Source: Kitasatospora phosalacinea (GTDB taxonomy: Bacteria; Actinomycetota; Actinomycetes; Streptomycetales; Streptomycetaceae). Taken from it: DNA of 64,000 nucleotides. A model generated the notes under the pieces. That model saw only the letters and a program-made list of their open reading frames with translations, was not told the origin of the DNA and made no database searches. Positions 52,141 through 61,800 of this stretch are shown in pieces. Position 1 is the stretch's first letter. Each line of letters opens with the position of its first letter. Made by a program: the position numbers and the translations under genes. The DNA is taken from the NCBI RefSeq assembly GCF_030268885.1, contig NZ_BSSA01000002.1, positions 62,001 to 126,000 of the forward strand, given 5' to 3'.

Positions 52141-54750
52141 TTGGACAACCGCTACGAGGCGTACGCCTACGCGGACCCGCTCTTCTACGACTCGCCCCGC
52201 CGCTGGGGGGCCGCCGAGGAGTTCGACGCCGTCACCCGCCCGCTGCCGGCCGGTTGGGAGCGCGGCGACCTGGAGATCTGGGCCGTCGTCAGGCCCACCG
52301 GGGTGCGGCTGCCGGACCAGGGCTGGAAGGTCCACGTGTCCTCGTGCGCCGAGGACGCCGAAGAGGTGCTGGAGACGGTCTTCGCGTACTGCCTGCGCGA
52401 GCGGATCGCCTTCAAGTTCCTGCGCGGACTGCCGATCCTCCAGGTCCAGAACTCCAAGTACGCGGCGCGTGGTGCCAGCGGCAAGTTCTGCACGATCTAC
52501 CCGGTCGACGACCACGCGCTGGAGCGGTGTCTCGACGGCCTCGGCGCCCTCCTGGCGGGTCGGCGCGGCCCCTACGTCCTCAGCGACCTGCGCTGGGGCG
52601 AAGGGCCGCTCTACCTGCGGTACGGCGGCTTCGCCGAGCAGTACTGCCGCAACGAGGCGGGGGAACGGGTGCTCGCGCTCACCCGCCCCGACGGCCGACA
52701 GGTGCCCGACGTGCGCGGGCCCGGGTTCGCCGTCCCCGACTGGGCGCCGGTGCCGTCCTTCGTGGCCGCCGCCGTCGCGGCCCGCGCCGCCCAGCACGAC
52801 GACCAACTGCCCTACATCGTCGAGCGGGTGCTGCACTTCTCCAACGCCGGCGGCGTCTACCTGGGCCGCGCCGCCGAGGGGGACGGCCCGCAGGTGGTGC
52901 TCAAGGAGGCCCGGCCGTTCGCCGGCCTCGACCAGCGCGGGGTGGACGCCGTCACCCGGCTGCGCAACGAGCACCGGATCCTGACCCGGCTCGCCGGCCT
53001 GCCCGGAGTGCCCGAGCAGTACGGGCTGCTGACGGTCTGGGAGCACGAGTTCCTGGTCCAGGAGTACGTCGAGGGCCGATCGCTCAGCGAGTGGCTGACC
53101 GCCGAGTACCCGCTCGTCCACCCGGACGCCGGCCCGGAAGCCGTCGCCGCCTACACCCGCGACGCCCTCGGGATCGTCGACCGGCTGGAGCGGACCCTGG
53201 CCGGCCTCCACGCCCGCGGAGTGGTCTTCGGCGACCTCCACCCCCGCAACCTGATCCTGCGCCCGGACGGCGAGCTCTGCTTCATCGACTTCGAACTGGC
53301 CAGCACCGTGGAGGAGTTCGTCCGCCCGGCGCTCGGGGCCGCCGGCTTCACCGCACCGAGGGGCTACACCGGAGCGGAGATCGACCGCTACGCGCTCGCG
53401 GCGGTCCGGCTCTGGCTGTTCTACCCGCTGGCACAGCTCCCCGCGCTCGACCCCGGCAAGGCCGGGGAACTCGCCGACGCGATCGAGGCCCGCTTCCCGG
53501 TCCCGGCCGGGTTCACGGACCCGATCCGCCGCTACCTCGGCGCCGCCCCGCACGACGGGCGCGCCGAACGGCCCGCGCTGGGCCGGGGGCGGGCCGAGGC
53601 GCACGCCCTGCTGGCCGCGGCGGAACCGGACTGGCCCCGGATCAGGGACGCCCTGGCCGACGGGATCACCGCCACGGCCACCCCCGACCGCGCCGACCGG
53701 CTGTTCCCCGGTGACGTCGCCCAGTTCACCCACGGCGGGCTCGGGATCGCCCACGGCGCCGCGGGCGTCCTGTACGCCCTGCACGTCACCGGAGCCGCCG
53801 TCGACCCCGGCCACGTCCGCTGGCTCACCGACGCCGCCCGCACCCGCGGCACCACGCCCGGCCTGTACCACGGCGGCCACGGCGTCGCGTACGTCCTCGA
53901 CCTGCTCGGCGAACGCGAGACGGCCCTCGGCCTGCTCGAACGCGCGGCCCCGCCGGGCACCCGGCAGAGCCGCGGAGCGGCCGACGAACGGGCCGACGGG
54001 GACCCGGGCACCGGGCTGGCGACGGGCGCGCCCGGCATCGCCCTGACCCTGCTGCACTTCGCGACCGTCACCGGCGACGAACGGCACCTGGACGACGCCC
54101 TCGCCCTCGCCCGCTCCGCGGCCGCCACCCTGGAGAAGGCCGGACGGGCGGATCCCGGGCGGCGCGCCGGACTGCTCGCCGGTGCCTCCGGCGCCGCCCT
54201 GGCCCTCGTCCGGCTGGCCGAGCACACCGGGGACCGGGCCCTGCTGGACCAGGCCGAGGCACTCCTCGAGCTCGACCTCGACCGCTGCGCCGCCGTCGCC
54301 GACGGCACCGTCCAGGTCGTCGACGGGCGCCGGGTCCTGCCGTACGTCGAGACCGGCAGCACCGGCATCGGGCTCGCCGTCGACGCCCTGCTCGCCCACC
54401 GGCCGGACAGTCCCGCCGGACGGCACCAGGCGGCGATCCGCGGCGCCGCGGCACCCGAATTCATCATCCAGCCCGGCCTGTTCAACGGTCGGGCCGGACT
54501 GATCGGCTACCTCGCGCTCACCCAGCACCGGGCCGCGGACCCCGACGACCGGACGCTGCTCGACCGTCACCGTGCCCTGCTGACCCTGCACCAGACCACC
54601 TACCGGGGCCACCCCGCCTTCCCCGGCGACCAGTTGCTGCGGCTGTCCGCCGACCTGGCCACCGGCTCCGCCGGCATCCTGCTCGCCCTGGGCACGGCCC
54701 TGGCCGGGACACGGTTCCTGCCCTGGACCGGCGCCGGCGGGCAGGACTGA
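52141..54750 (+). CDS. ramC: Class III lanthipeptide synthetase (LanKC, RamC/AmfT-like)
   Basis: An 869-residue enzyme from a TTG with GAGGAGG upstream. The N-terminal lyase part (1-230) starts YEAYAYADPLFYDSPRRWG. The kinase part (about 240-520) has VVLKEARPF (ATP Lys), VVFGDLHPRNLIL (catalytic Asp and Asn) and FIDFELAS (metal Asp). The cyclase-like part (about 530-869) shows the repeating motifs GLGIAHGAAGVLYAL, GLYHGGHGVAY, GLATGAPGIALTL, GLLAGASGAAL and GLFNGRAGLIGYL. The zinc-binding Cys/His residues of LanC and LanL are absent, which marks class III. It phosphorylates and eliminates Ser residues in the precursor, then closes (methyl)lanthionine or labionin rings. Confidence 0.92.
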   Translation: MDNRYEAYAYADPLFYDSPRRWGAAEEFDAVTRPLPAGWERGDLEIWAVVRPTGVRLPDQGWKVHVSSCAEDAEEVLETVFAYCLRERIAFKFLRGLPILQVQNSKYAARGASGKFCTIYPVDDHALERCLDGLGALLAGRRGPYVLSDLRWGEGPLYLRYGGFAEQYCRNEAGERVLALTRPDGRQVPDVRGPGFAVPDWAPVPSFVAAAVAARAAQHDDQLPYIVERVLHFSNAGGVYLGRAAEGDGPQVVLKEARPFAGLDQRGVDAVTRLRNEHRILTRLAGLPGVPEQYGLLTVWEHEFLVQEYVEGRSLSEWLTAEYPLVHPDAGPEAVAAYTRDALGIVDRLERTLAGLHARGVVFGDLHPRNLILRPDGELCFIDFELASTVEEFVRPALGAAGFTAPRGYTGAEIDRYALAAVRLWLFYPLAQLPALDPGKAGELADAIEARFPVPAGFTDPIRRYLGAAPHDGRAERPALGRGRAEAHALLAAAEPDWPRIRDALADGITATATPDRADRLFPGDVAQFTHGGLGIAHGAAGVLYALHVTGAAVDPGHVRWLTDAARTRGTTPGLYHGGHGVAYVLDLLGERETALGLLERAAPPGTRQSRGAADERADGDPGTGLATGAPGIALTLLHFATVTGDERHLDDALALARSAAATLEKAGRADPGRRAGLLAGASGAALALVRLAEHTGDRALLDQAEALLELDLDRCAAVADGTVQVVDGRRVLPYVETGSTGIGLAVDALLAHRPDSPAGRHQAAIRGAAAPEFIIQPGLFNGRAGLIGYLALTQHRAADPDDRTLLDRHRALLTLHQTTYRGHPAFPGDQLLRLSADLATGSAGILLALGTALAGTRFLPWTGAGGQD

Positions 54751-54857
54751 CACCGCGGCGGGAACGGCCGCACGCCACCACCGGGCGCACCCCGCGCCCC
54801 CACCGAACTCCCGGCCGTCCGGCCGGGTGGGTCACTGTAGTGAGAAGGAGAAACGTC

Positions 54858-54995
54858 ATGGCGATCCTCGACCTCCAGACCATGGAGCTGCCCGAGACCG
54901 AGGCGGCCCCGATCGACGACACCCTCGCCAGCACCAGCTCCCTGAGCGTCCTCAACTGTGGGACCAGCACGGTCAGCACCCTCCTCTGCCTGTGA
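54858..54995 (+). CDS. ramS: SapB/AmfS-family class III lanthipeptide precursor (45 aa)
   Basis: The leader MAILDLQTMELPETEAAP closely resembles the RamS leader (LFDLQSMETPKEEA) and keeps the LxLQ recognition motif. The core STSSLSVLNCGTSTVSTLLC carries two SxxSxxxC motifs (Ser27-Ser30-Cys34 and Ser37-Ser40-Cys44), as in SapB and AmfS, so two labionin or lanthionine ring pairs are expected. AAGGAG lies eight bases before the ATG. The palindrome TCACTGTAGTGA (54832-54843) directly precedes the ribosome site, with a short GC hairpin at 54810-54827. The product should be a surface-active morphogenetic peptide or an antimicrobial. Confidence 0.93.
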   Translation: MAILDLQTMELPETEAAPIDDTLASTSSLSVLNCGTSTVSTLLCL

Positions 54996-55074
54996 TCTGA
55001 TCCCGCACCGTTCGCGGCGCGGAAGGGCAGGAACGCCGGTCGGGTCCCTCGCACCACGGGGCCCGGCCGGTCTC

Positions 55075-55101
55075 CGGGCCGCAGCTCACCGCTGCGGCCC
55101 G
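55075..55101 (+). terminator. Hairpin between precursor and exporter genes (attenuator-like)
   Basis: A perfect 11-bp stem (cgggccgcagc) with a five-base loop lies 80 bases after the precursor stop and 107 before the exporter start. It could reduce read-through so that precursor mRNA exceeds exporter mRNA. Confidence 0.6.
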
Positions 55102-55207
55102 ATCCACGTCCGGGCCGCGCCCCGCCCGGCCCCGCGCCTGCGCCCCGCCGAGCAGCGCACCCGGTGCCGCCCACGAACCGAGTCCCGTTCGAGCAGAGAG
55201 GTTGGCC

Positions 55208-57046
55208 GTGGCCGTCGACCGTTCCCCCCGGACCACCCCGCGCACCGCCGACCCGGCACGGCTCCGGCTGCGCCGCGAACTCACCTCCCACCCGGTCCGG
55301 CTGTTCTGCGCCCTGCTGTTCGCCCTCGCCGCCACCGGCGCCGGCCTCTCCCTCCCGCTCCTGGTTCAGGAGGTCATCGCCGACTTCTCCGCCCACCGCC
55401 CGCTCGGCCCCGACGTGCTGCTGATGTGCGCGGCGGCCGTCGCCGGCGCGCTCGCCCAGACCGGCTCGGGTTTCCTGCTCGCCAGGATCGGGGAGCGGCT
55501 GGCGTACCGGCTGCGGACCCGGCTGATGGAACACACCCTGCGGCTGCCGCTGGCCGTGGTCCGCGCCCAGGGCGTCGGCGAGCTCGCGGCCCGGATCACC
55601 TCCGACGCGCTGCTGCTGCGCCAGGTCGTCGAGGTCGCCACCCAACTGCCACTGGCCGCCCTGACCGTCCTGGCGACGCTCCTCGTGATGGTGTGGATCG
55701 ACTGGGTCCTCACCGCGGTCACGGTCGCCGCGCTCGGCGTGCTCACCGCCCTGGTGCTGCTGATCGTGCGCCGGATGAAGGGCAACGTGACCGGGCAGCA
55801 GGACGCCGTCGGCCGGATCGCCCAGCGCTTCACCGCCACCCTCGACGCCCTGACCACCGTCAAGGCGTACCGCGCCGAGCCGGTGGCCGCGCGGGCCCTC
55901 GCCGCTGACGCCGAACGGCTGCGGGTGGTGTCGCTGCAGGGCGCGAGGCTGAGCGCCCTCGTTCCTGCGGCGCTGACCCTCGGCAACCAGTTCGCGATGA
56001 TCGCCGTGATCCTCACCGGCGGTGCCCGGCTGGCCTCCGGGGACCTGGAGGTCGGTGCGTTCGCGGCGTTCCTGCTGTACCTCCTGCAGACCGTCCCGGC
56101 GGTCAGCACGCTCGCCACCGGCTTCGGCCGCCTCCAGGCCGGTCTGGCCGCCCGCGACCGCTGCAACGACCTGCTCGCCCTGCCGCCCGAGGCCGACCCT
56201 CAGGACACGGCGCGGCCCGCGCCCGTCCCCGTCCCGGACGCGCCCGCCGTGGTCTTCCGCGGCGTCAGCTACACCCACGCCGGTGCCACCGACGCCGCGC
56301 TGCGCGGCGTCTCCTTCACCACCGCCCGCACCGGTCTGACCGCCGTGGTGGGCGCCTCCGGTGCGGGCAAGAGCACCACGCTCGCCCTGATCGACCGGTT
56401 CATCCACCCGTCGAGCGGCTCGATCACCGTCCTCGGGCACGACGCCGCCCACTGGCCGCTCGACGCCCTCCGGGCCCGGATCGCCTACGTCGACCAGGCG
56501 TTCACCCTGCTCGAGGCCACCGTCCGGGAGAACCTCCAGCTCGGACGCCGCAGCACCGCCACCGACCACGACCTCGACGCCGCGCTGGAGGCCGTCGGAC
56601 TCGGCGAGGACGTCGCCCGTCTGCCGCAGGGCCTCGACACCCCGATCGGACGCGAGGCCGACCTGTCCGGCGGGCAACGACAGCGGATGGCCCTGGCCCG
56701 TGCGCTCCTCTCGGACGCCGAGATCATCCTCCTCGACGAGCCCACCAGCCAGCTCGACGGCCTGAACGAACAGCGCTTCCGCGGCATCGTCGGCCGTCTC
56801 GCCGCCACCCGGGCCGTCATCGTGGTCGCCCACCGGCTCTCCACCGTGCAGGACGCCCAGCACGTGGTCGTGATGAACCAGGGCGCCGTCCTCGACGCCG
56901 GCGACCACCGCACCCTGCTGGGGCGCTGCGCCCCCTACCGGGACCTGGTCGCCAGCCAGGCGCCCGCCCCGCGCGCACCCGGACCGGGTGGTCCAGAGCG
57001 CCCCGCCCTCGTCGTGACCCGTCGCGCCACCGGACCGCGCGCGTAG
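55208..57046 (+). CDS. ABC transporter (fused permease and ATPase), lanthipeptide exporter
   Basis: A 612-residue half-transporter. The GTG at 55208 is chosen because GAGAGG lies eight bases upstream; the TTG at 55202 is too close to it. Six helices (residues about 25-310) are followed by the ATPase: Walker [17 protein letters not shown]-loop [10 protein letters not shown], signature [16 protein letters not shown], Walker [13 protein letters not shown] and H-loop VVAHRLST. No N-terminal C39 peptidase domain is present, so leader removal must be done by another enzyme. It resembles RamA/RamB; the usual second transporter is missing here. Confidence 0.9.
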   Translation: MAVDRSPRTTPRTADPARLRLRRELTSHPVRLFCALLFALAATGAGLSLPLLVQEVIADFSAHRPLGPDVLLMCAAAVAGALAQTGSGFLLARIGERLAYRLRTRLMEHTLRLPLAVVRAQGVGELAARITSDALLLRQVVEVATQLPLAALTVLATLLVMVWIDWVLTAVTVAALGVLTALVLLIVRRMKGNVTGQQDAVGRIAQRFTATLDALTTVKAYRAEPVAARALAADAERLRVVSLQGARLSALVPAALTLGNQFAMIAVILTGGARLASGDLEVGAFAAFLLYLLQTVPAVSTLATGFGRLQAGLAARDRCNDLLALPPEADPQDTARPAPVPVPDAPAVVFRGVSYTHAGATDAALRGVSFTTARTGLTAVVGASGAGKSTTLALIDRFIHPSSGSITVLGHDAAHWPLDALRARIAYVDQAFTLLEATVRENLQLGRRSTATDHDLDAALEAVGLGEDVARLPQGLDTPIGREADLSGGQRQRMALARALLSDAEIILLDEPTSQLDGLNEQRFRGIVGRLAATRAVIVVAHRLSTVQDAQHVVVMNQGAVLDAGDHRTLLGRCAPYRDLVASQAPAPRAPGPGGPERPALVVTRRATGPRA

Positions 57047-57060
57047 GGCTCGGCACCACC

Positions 57061-57413
57061 GTGGTCAGCTACGGTTACGACGCGCGGCCGACCGGGTCGG
57101 CAAGGGGCACGGGTCGGGCGGGGCCCTGGAGGCGACGTTCACCTACGACGGAAGCCCCGTCCCCACCGTCACCGACCGGGCCGGACCGACCACCGCACTC
57201 ACCGACCCGCCCGGTCACGCCAAGAAGAAGCGATCGGGTGGCGGCGGCAACCTGCGGCCCCGCCGGGAGGACGGGAGGCACATCCACGAGTGGGACTCGC
57301 GGCACGGTGAGATCGGGAAGTGCACCAAGCAGGGCAAGCACCTCGGCGCCTACGATCCTGTCTCCGAACAGCAGCTCAAGGGCTCCGATCCAGGGCGGAA
57401 GTGCGTGAAATGA
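57061..57413 (+). pseudogene. Orphan Rhs remnant ending in a colicin E3-like ribonuclease toxin domain
   Basis: The piece starts with an Rhs-like phrase (VVSYGYDA), then the frame changes by two bases and continues ADRVGKGHGSGG, TFTYDGSPVPTVTDRAG. It ends with a toxin domain: GRHIHEWDSRHGEIGKC, GKHLGAYDP, QQLKGSDPGRK. This matches the cytotoxic domain of colicin E3 (EWDSQHGELE, QHLGSFDP, QLKGPDPKR), which cuts 16S rRNA; the catalytic Asp/His/Glu cluster (EWDSRHGE) is kept. The toxin frame has no start codon of its own, so it is a silent cassette, unless joined to an Rhs gene. The stop overlaps the immunity gene. Confidence 0.8.
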
Positions 57414-57673
57414 TCTGGGCGGTACTCGGTTTCGACCGGAACAGCGACTCCGTGGTGGTGGAACGGGAGCTGCCCGCGAGCTTCACCGAGGACGACGCGG
57501 CACGGCTGGTCGGACCGCACCCCGACCTGGTCGGGTCGTCCTTCCCGCTCTCGGAGAGTCAGCTCGCAGCGGTCGCCCCGCTCCTGGGGGTCAAGCCGGA
57601 CACCGATCGGATCGCCTACTTCCTCGAAGCACAGGACGATTCGTGGGGGACCCACTGGTCCTTGGTGACGTAG
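57410..57673 (+). CDS. Probable immunity protein for the colicin E3-like toxin
   Basis: An 87-residue acidic protein (MIWAVLGFDRNSDSVVVERE, then SFPLSESQLAAVAPLLGV and IAYFLEAQDDSWGTHWSLV). Its ATG overlaps the TGA of the toxin domain (ATGA), the usual toxin-immunity arrangement. Small acidic proteins that fit this description bind and mask cationic nucleases. It resembles DUF7683-type proteins. Unlike the toxin fragment, it is intact. Confidence 0.7.
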   Translation: MIWAVLGFDRNSDSVVVERELPASFTEDDAARLVGPHPDLVGSSFPLSESQLAAVAPLLGVKPDTDRIAYFLEAQDDSWGTHWSLVT

Positions 57674-57683
57674 GGACGCCGAC

Positions 57684-57850
57684 ATGCGTCCGAGTACGGT
57701 GACCCTCCCCGTCCACCGGTGGAGCGAGGGCAGAAGGTGTGGCGGCGGGCCGAGGAACTCGGCTTCCACGCCGCGTGCACCTACGACCACCTGTCGTGGC
57801 TGTCGTTCCGGGGCGAGCCTTGGTTCTGCTCGGTGCCGACCCTCACCGCT
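57684..57850 (+). pseudogene. Frameshifted 5' fragment of an LLM flavin-dependent oxidoreductase gene (left copy)
   Basis: The first 16 codons (MRPSTVTLPVHRWSEG) match the start of LLM oxidoreductases. One G is missing in the run at 57728-57730, and the frame continues as RRAEELGFHAACTYDHLSW in another phase until about 57850. By eye it is 85-90 percent identical to the right copy at 63488. The full enzyme needs about 300 residues, so this is a dead fragment. Confidence 0.8.
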
Positions 57851-57950
57851 CGGCCATGTCGTCGACGTCCGAGGTGAGCACGGCAACCGGCCCCGGCTGG
57901 CGGAGCGCCCTCTCGGCGACAGTGGCGTCGGCGCCGATCACCAGGGGGTT
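57843..57950 (-). pseudogene. C-terminal remnant of a PIN-domain (VapC-like) gene
   Basis: On the minus strand the frame reads NPLVIGADATVAERALRQPG, then PVAVLTSDVDDMAER and a stop. The SDVDD acidic cluster and the preceding helix match the end of PIN-domain ribonucleases (compare VTSDTDDLRRL in the intact-looking copy at 63769). Nothing of the N-terminal half can be followed upstream. It faces the LLM fragment, as the right copy does. Confidence 0.6.
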
Positions 57951-58100
57951 CCGTCGAGTGGAGAACCCTGATCATCGCGAGCCCGTCCCGGTCAGGGCGT
58001 CCGTCGGAGCCGGCCGACAGTCGTGCCCCGCCCGTGAACGGAGGCTTCCCGTCCACGGTCAAGACTGGGAAAAGTCCGCCTGTCGGCCGCCGTTGCTGGC

Positions 58101-58106
58101 TAGGGT
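58101..58106 (+). promoter_or_regulatory. -10 box upstream of the Rhs operon
   Basis: TAGGGT lies 39 bases before the GTG of the WXG-like gene; the -35 region is not obvious. Region 57951-58100 holds no gene I can support. Confidence 0.4.
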
Positions 58107-58144
58107 CGGGCGAACGTGCGTTCGTCTTCGGGGGAGGGCTTGGC

Positions 58145-58870
58145 GTGGCGATCGAACTGCCGGGTGAGGTCGTGGAGTTGCTGTCGTTCTTCGGCATCAA
58201 CTGGCCGACGGTGAACGAGGACAGGGTGCGCGAGTTCGCCGCGCACGTGCGGGAGTTCGCGCAGAACGTCGAGTCCTCGCACCAGGAGTCGACGGCGACG
58301 GTGCAGCGGTTGGGCGAGGCGTACGAGGGGGCGTCGTACGAGGCGCTGCTGGCGAAGTGGGCGTCGGTCTCGGACCGGCACCTGAACGAGCTGGTGCAGG
58401 CGTGCCACGTGGTGGCGGAGGCGTTGGACGTCGCGGCGGGCGTGATCGTGGCGATGAAGGTCGAGACGATCGCCGAACTCGTCGCGCTGGCGGCGGCGTT
58501 GGTGGCGGACCAGGCCGCAGCGGTGGCCACCTTCGGGATCGCGGAGGCCGCGGTGCTGGCGATCGAGGAGGCCGCGAAGCGTCTGATCAACTACCTGGAG
58601 CAGCAGTTGGAGCAGTACATCATCGCCCAGGTGGTGGAGGCCGCGATCGGCCCGCTGGTGGACACGGTCGCCAACGCGGTGAGCGGGCTGGTGTTCCAGG
58701 CGGCGGAGTCCGCGCTGGGGGTGTCCGGCGGCGGGGGCGGCGGCAGCGGGTTCCGGATCGACCCGGACGCGCTGGAGGAGCACGCGCGGATGATGCACGA
58801 CCACGCGGAGACCGTCGCCGGGCACGCCGAGGTGTTCCAGTCGAAGGTTGCGGGGGTGAGCTTCGAATGA
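58145..58870 (+). CDS. WXG100-like partner protein of the Rhs toxin
   Basis: A 241-residue, largely helical protein from a GTG with GGGGGAGG upstream. VNEDRVREFAAHVREFAQNV and HQESTATVQRLGEAYEGASY form the first hairpin helices, and KWASVSDRHLNELVQ holds a WxS turn like the WxG of ESAT-6 proteins. The middle has LVALAAALVADQAAAVATFG and the end a Gly run followed by DALEEHARMMHDHAETVAGH, another WXG-like helix. Such proteins act as targeting or loading partners for toxins of the type VII secretion route. The stop overlaps the Rhs start (ATGA). Confidence 0.75.
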   Translation: MAIELPGEVVELLSFFGINWPTVNEDRVREFAAHVREFAQNVESSHQESTATVQRLGEAYEGASYEALLAKWASVSDRHLNELVQACHVVAEALDVAAGVIVAMKVETIAELVALAAALVADQAAAVATFGIAEAAVLAIEEAAKRLINYLEQQLEQYIIAQVVEAAIGPLVDTVANAVSGLVFQAAESALGVSGGGGGGSGFRIDPDALEEHARMMHDHAETVAGHAEVFQSKVAGVSFE

Positions 58871-61800
58871 GCAACCAGATCGTCAGGGCGCTGGAGCACG
58901 CGGCGCAGAAGCTCGGCAAGACGCTGGCCGAGGACGCCGGGAAGGCGCTGAAGGGCTTCTACCGCAAGGCCGGCGACAACATGAGGAAGGTCGCCAAGAA
59001 CGTCCGCGAGGTCGAGGAGAAGCACGCCAAGGACCTCGCGAAGATCATGCGCGGCGAGGGCAGGGACGGCGTCCCGCACCCGCGTTCGGGCGGCGGGCGG
59101 CGGCCGGGCCGGGGCGGCTCGCACCCCAGGGGCCGCGGCCGCGACCAGGTCAAGAGCCCCCGCACCGAGGGCCGCCCGCAGGACACCCGCTGCGGCGGCG
59201 GCGAGCCCGTCGACATGGCCACCGGCCGGATGTACATCGACCAGGTCGACGCCTCGCTGCCCGGCTCGCTGCCGCTGCTGTTCACCCGCAGCTTCGACTC
59301 CGGTCTGCAGACGGGCCGTTGGATGGGCACGCGCTGGATCTGCACCTTCGACGAGCGCCTGGAGATCGACGCCGACGGCGTCGTCCACGTCCGCCCGGAC
59401 CGGATCACCCAGGCGTACCCGCACCCCGAACCAGGCGACCCGGTCCACGCCTCGGCCGGCTCCCGACACGAACTCGACCTCGTCGAAGGCCGCTTCACCG
59501 TCACCGACCCCTCCACCGGCCTGGTCAAGACCTTCATCCCCACCCCCGACGGCGACGAGGCCCTGCTCACCGAGGTCCGCGACCGCCACGGCCGCCACTA
59601 CACCCTGGCCTACGACGAGGACGGCGTCCCGCTCTCGATCACCCACTCCGGCGGCTACCGGCTCCTCGTCACCGTCGACAACGACCGCATCACCGCCCTG
59701 CGCCTCGCCAACGCCACCGAGAGCGGCGGCGACGCGCTCCTGATGCGCTACTCCTACACCGACGGCCACCTCAGCGCCGTCTACAACTCCTCCGGCAAGC
59801 CGATGCGCTTCACCAACGACGCCACCGGACGCCTCACCTCCTGGACCGACCGCAACAACTCCCAGTACCGCTACACCTACGACCACCTCGGCCGCGTCAC
59901 CGACGAGGGCGGCACCACCGGCGCCCTGCGCTTCACCTTCACCTACTCCGACCCCGACCCCGCCACCGGCCTGCGCACCCACACCGAAACCAACGCCCTC
60001 GGCCACACCACCACCTACACCGTCAACGACCACGCCCAGATCACCGCCGTGACCGACCCGCTCGGCCACACCACCACCTACGAACGCGACGAGTACGACC
60101 GCCTCCTCGCCGAGACCGATCCCCTCGGCCGCACCACCCGCTACGACTACGACGGCGCCGGCGACCTCGTCCGCATCACCCGCCCCGACGGCGAAGAGTC
60201 CACCGCGCAGTACACCGACCGGTTCAGCCTGCCCACCGTCATCACGATGCCCGGCGGTGTGACCTGGGAGCAGACCTATGACGAGAGCGGTCGCCGACTC
60301 ACGCTCACCGACCCGCTCGGCGCCACCACTCAGTACGACTACGACGACCTGGGTCACCCGGTCTCGGTCACGGACGGGCTCGGCGGTGTCACCCGGCTTC
60401 GGTGCAACCCGGCCGGCCTTCCGATCGAGGTGACCGGCCCCACGGGGGCCACCGCCTACTACCAGCACGACGTCTTCGGACGCACCGTCGCCATCACCGA
60501 TCCTCTCGGTGGTGTCACCCGCATGACCTGGGCCGTCGAGGGTCACCTGGTCAGCCGGACCACCCCCGACGGCGCCACCCGGACCTGGACGTACGACGGC
60601 GAGGGGAACCGGCTCACCCACACCGACCAACTGGGCCGTACCACCACTTTCGAGTACACCCACTTCGAGACCCTCGCCGCCCGTACCACCCCCGACGGCG
60701 CCCGCTACACCTTCGACTACGACGCCAACATGCAGCTGACGGCAGTCACCGATCCGCTCGGTCGACAGTGGACCTACGGCTACGATCCGGCCGGACGGGT
60801 CATCGCCGAGAGCGACTTCAAAGGGCGCGGTACCACCTGCGGGTACGACGCGGCCGGTGGCTTGACGGAGGTGACCGATGCCCTCGGCCAGCAGACCCGG
60901 TACCGGTACGACCAGCTCGGCCGGGTCGTCACCAAAGAGATCGATGATCGTGTCACGACATACGACTACGACGCTGCCGGACACCTGATCGGTGCTGCCA
61001 ATCCGGACGCGGAGATCTCCCGGACCGTCGACGCGCTCGGCAATCTGCTGAGCGAGACCGTCAACGGGCGCACCCTGGTTCAACAGCGCGACGTCCTCGG
61101 CCGCCGGACCCGGCAGATCACCCCGACCGGGCACACCAGCACCTGGACCTACGATGCGGAGGGCCGGCCGACCGAACTGTCCACGTCCGGAGGCAAGTTC
61201 GACTTCGCCTACGACGCCGGCGGCCGCGAGTACGAACGAACCGTCAGCGGCACCCTGACCCTCACCAGCGCCTGGGACGGGCGGCACCGGCTCACCGGCC
61301 AGGCCCTCCGCAGCAGGTCCGCCACCCTGCAACGACGCAGTTACCACTACGAGGCCGACGACAGTCTCGTCGGTATCACCGCCCAGGTCGGCGGCGAGCG
61401 CACCTTCGAGCTGGACAGGGCCGGCCGGGTGACCGCCGTCCGGGCCGAGACCTGGACCGAGAGCTACGCGTACGATCAGACCGGCAACCTCGTCGACGCT
61501 CATTGGCCCGCCGGTGAATCGGCGGGTGCCGCCCTCGGTGCCCGCACCTACGAGGGCACCCAGCTCGCGACCGCCGGCCGGGTCCGCTACGAGTACGACG
61601 CCTCGGGGCGCACGGTTCTCCGGCAGAAGACGCGCCTTTCCGGCAAGCGCGACACCTGGCGCTACACGTGGAACGCCGAAGACCGGCTGACCGGCGTCGT
61701 CACCCCGGACGGCACCCTTTGGCGCTACCGCTACGACCCGCTCGGTCGCCGCATCTCGAAGGAACGGCTCGCAGCCGACGGCTCGACGGTCGAGGAGCGC

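Noticed and set aside
51952..54753. 933-residue frame opposite the lanthipeptide synthetase
   Set aside because: It covers the synthetase exactly in antisense, has no motifs and no ribosome site.
57061..57408. 115-residue frame starting at 57061 as a real gene
   Set aside because: Only its first eight residues resemble Rhs; the rest is out of phase with the clear toxin-domain frame, so it reflects a frameshift, not a product.
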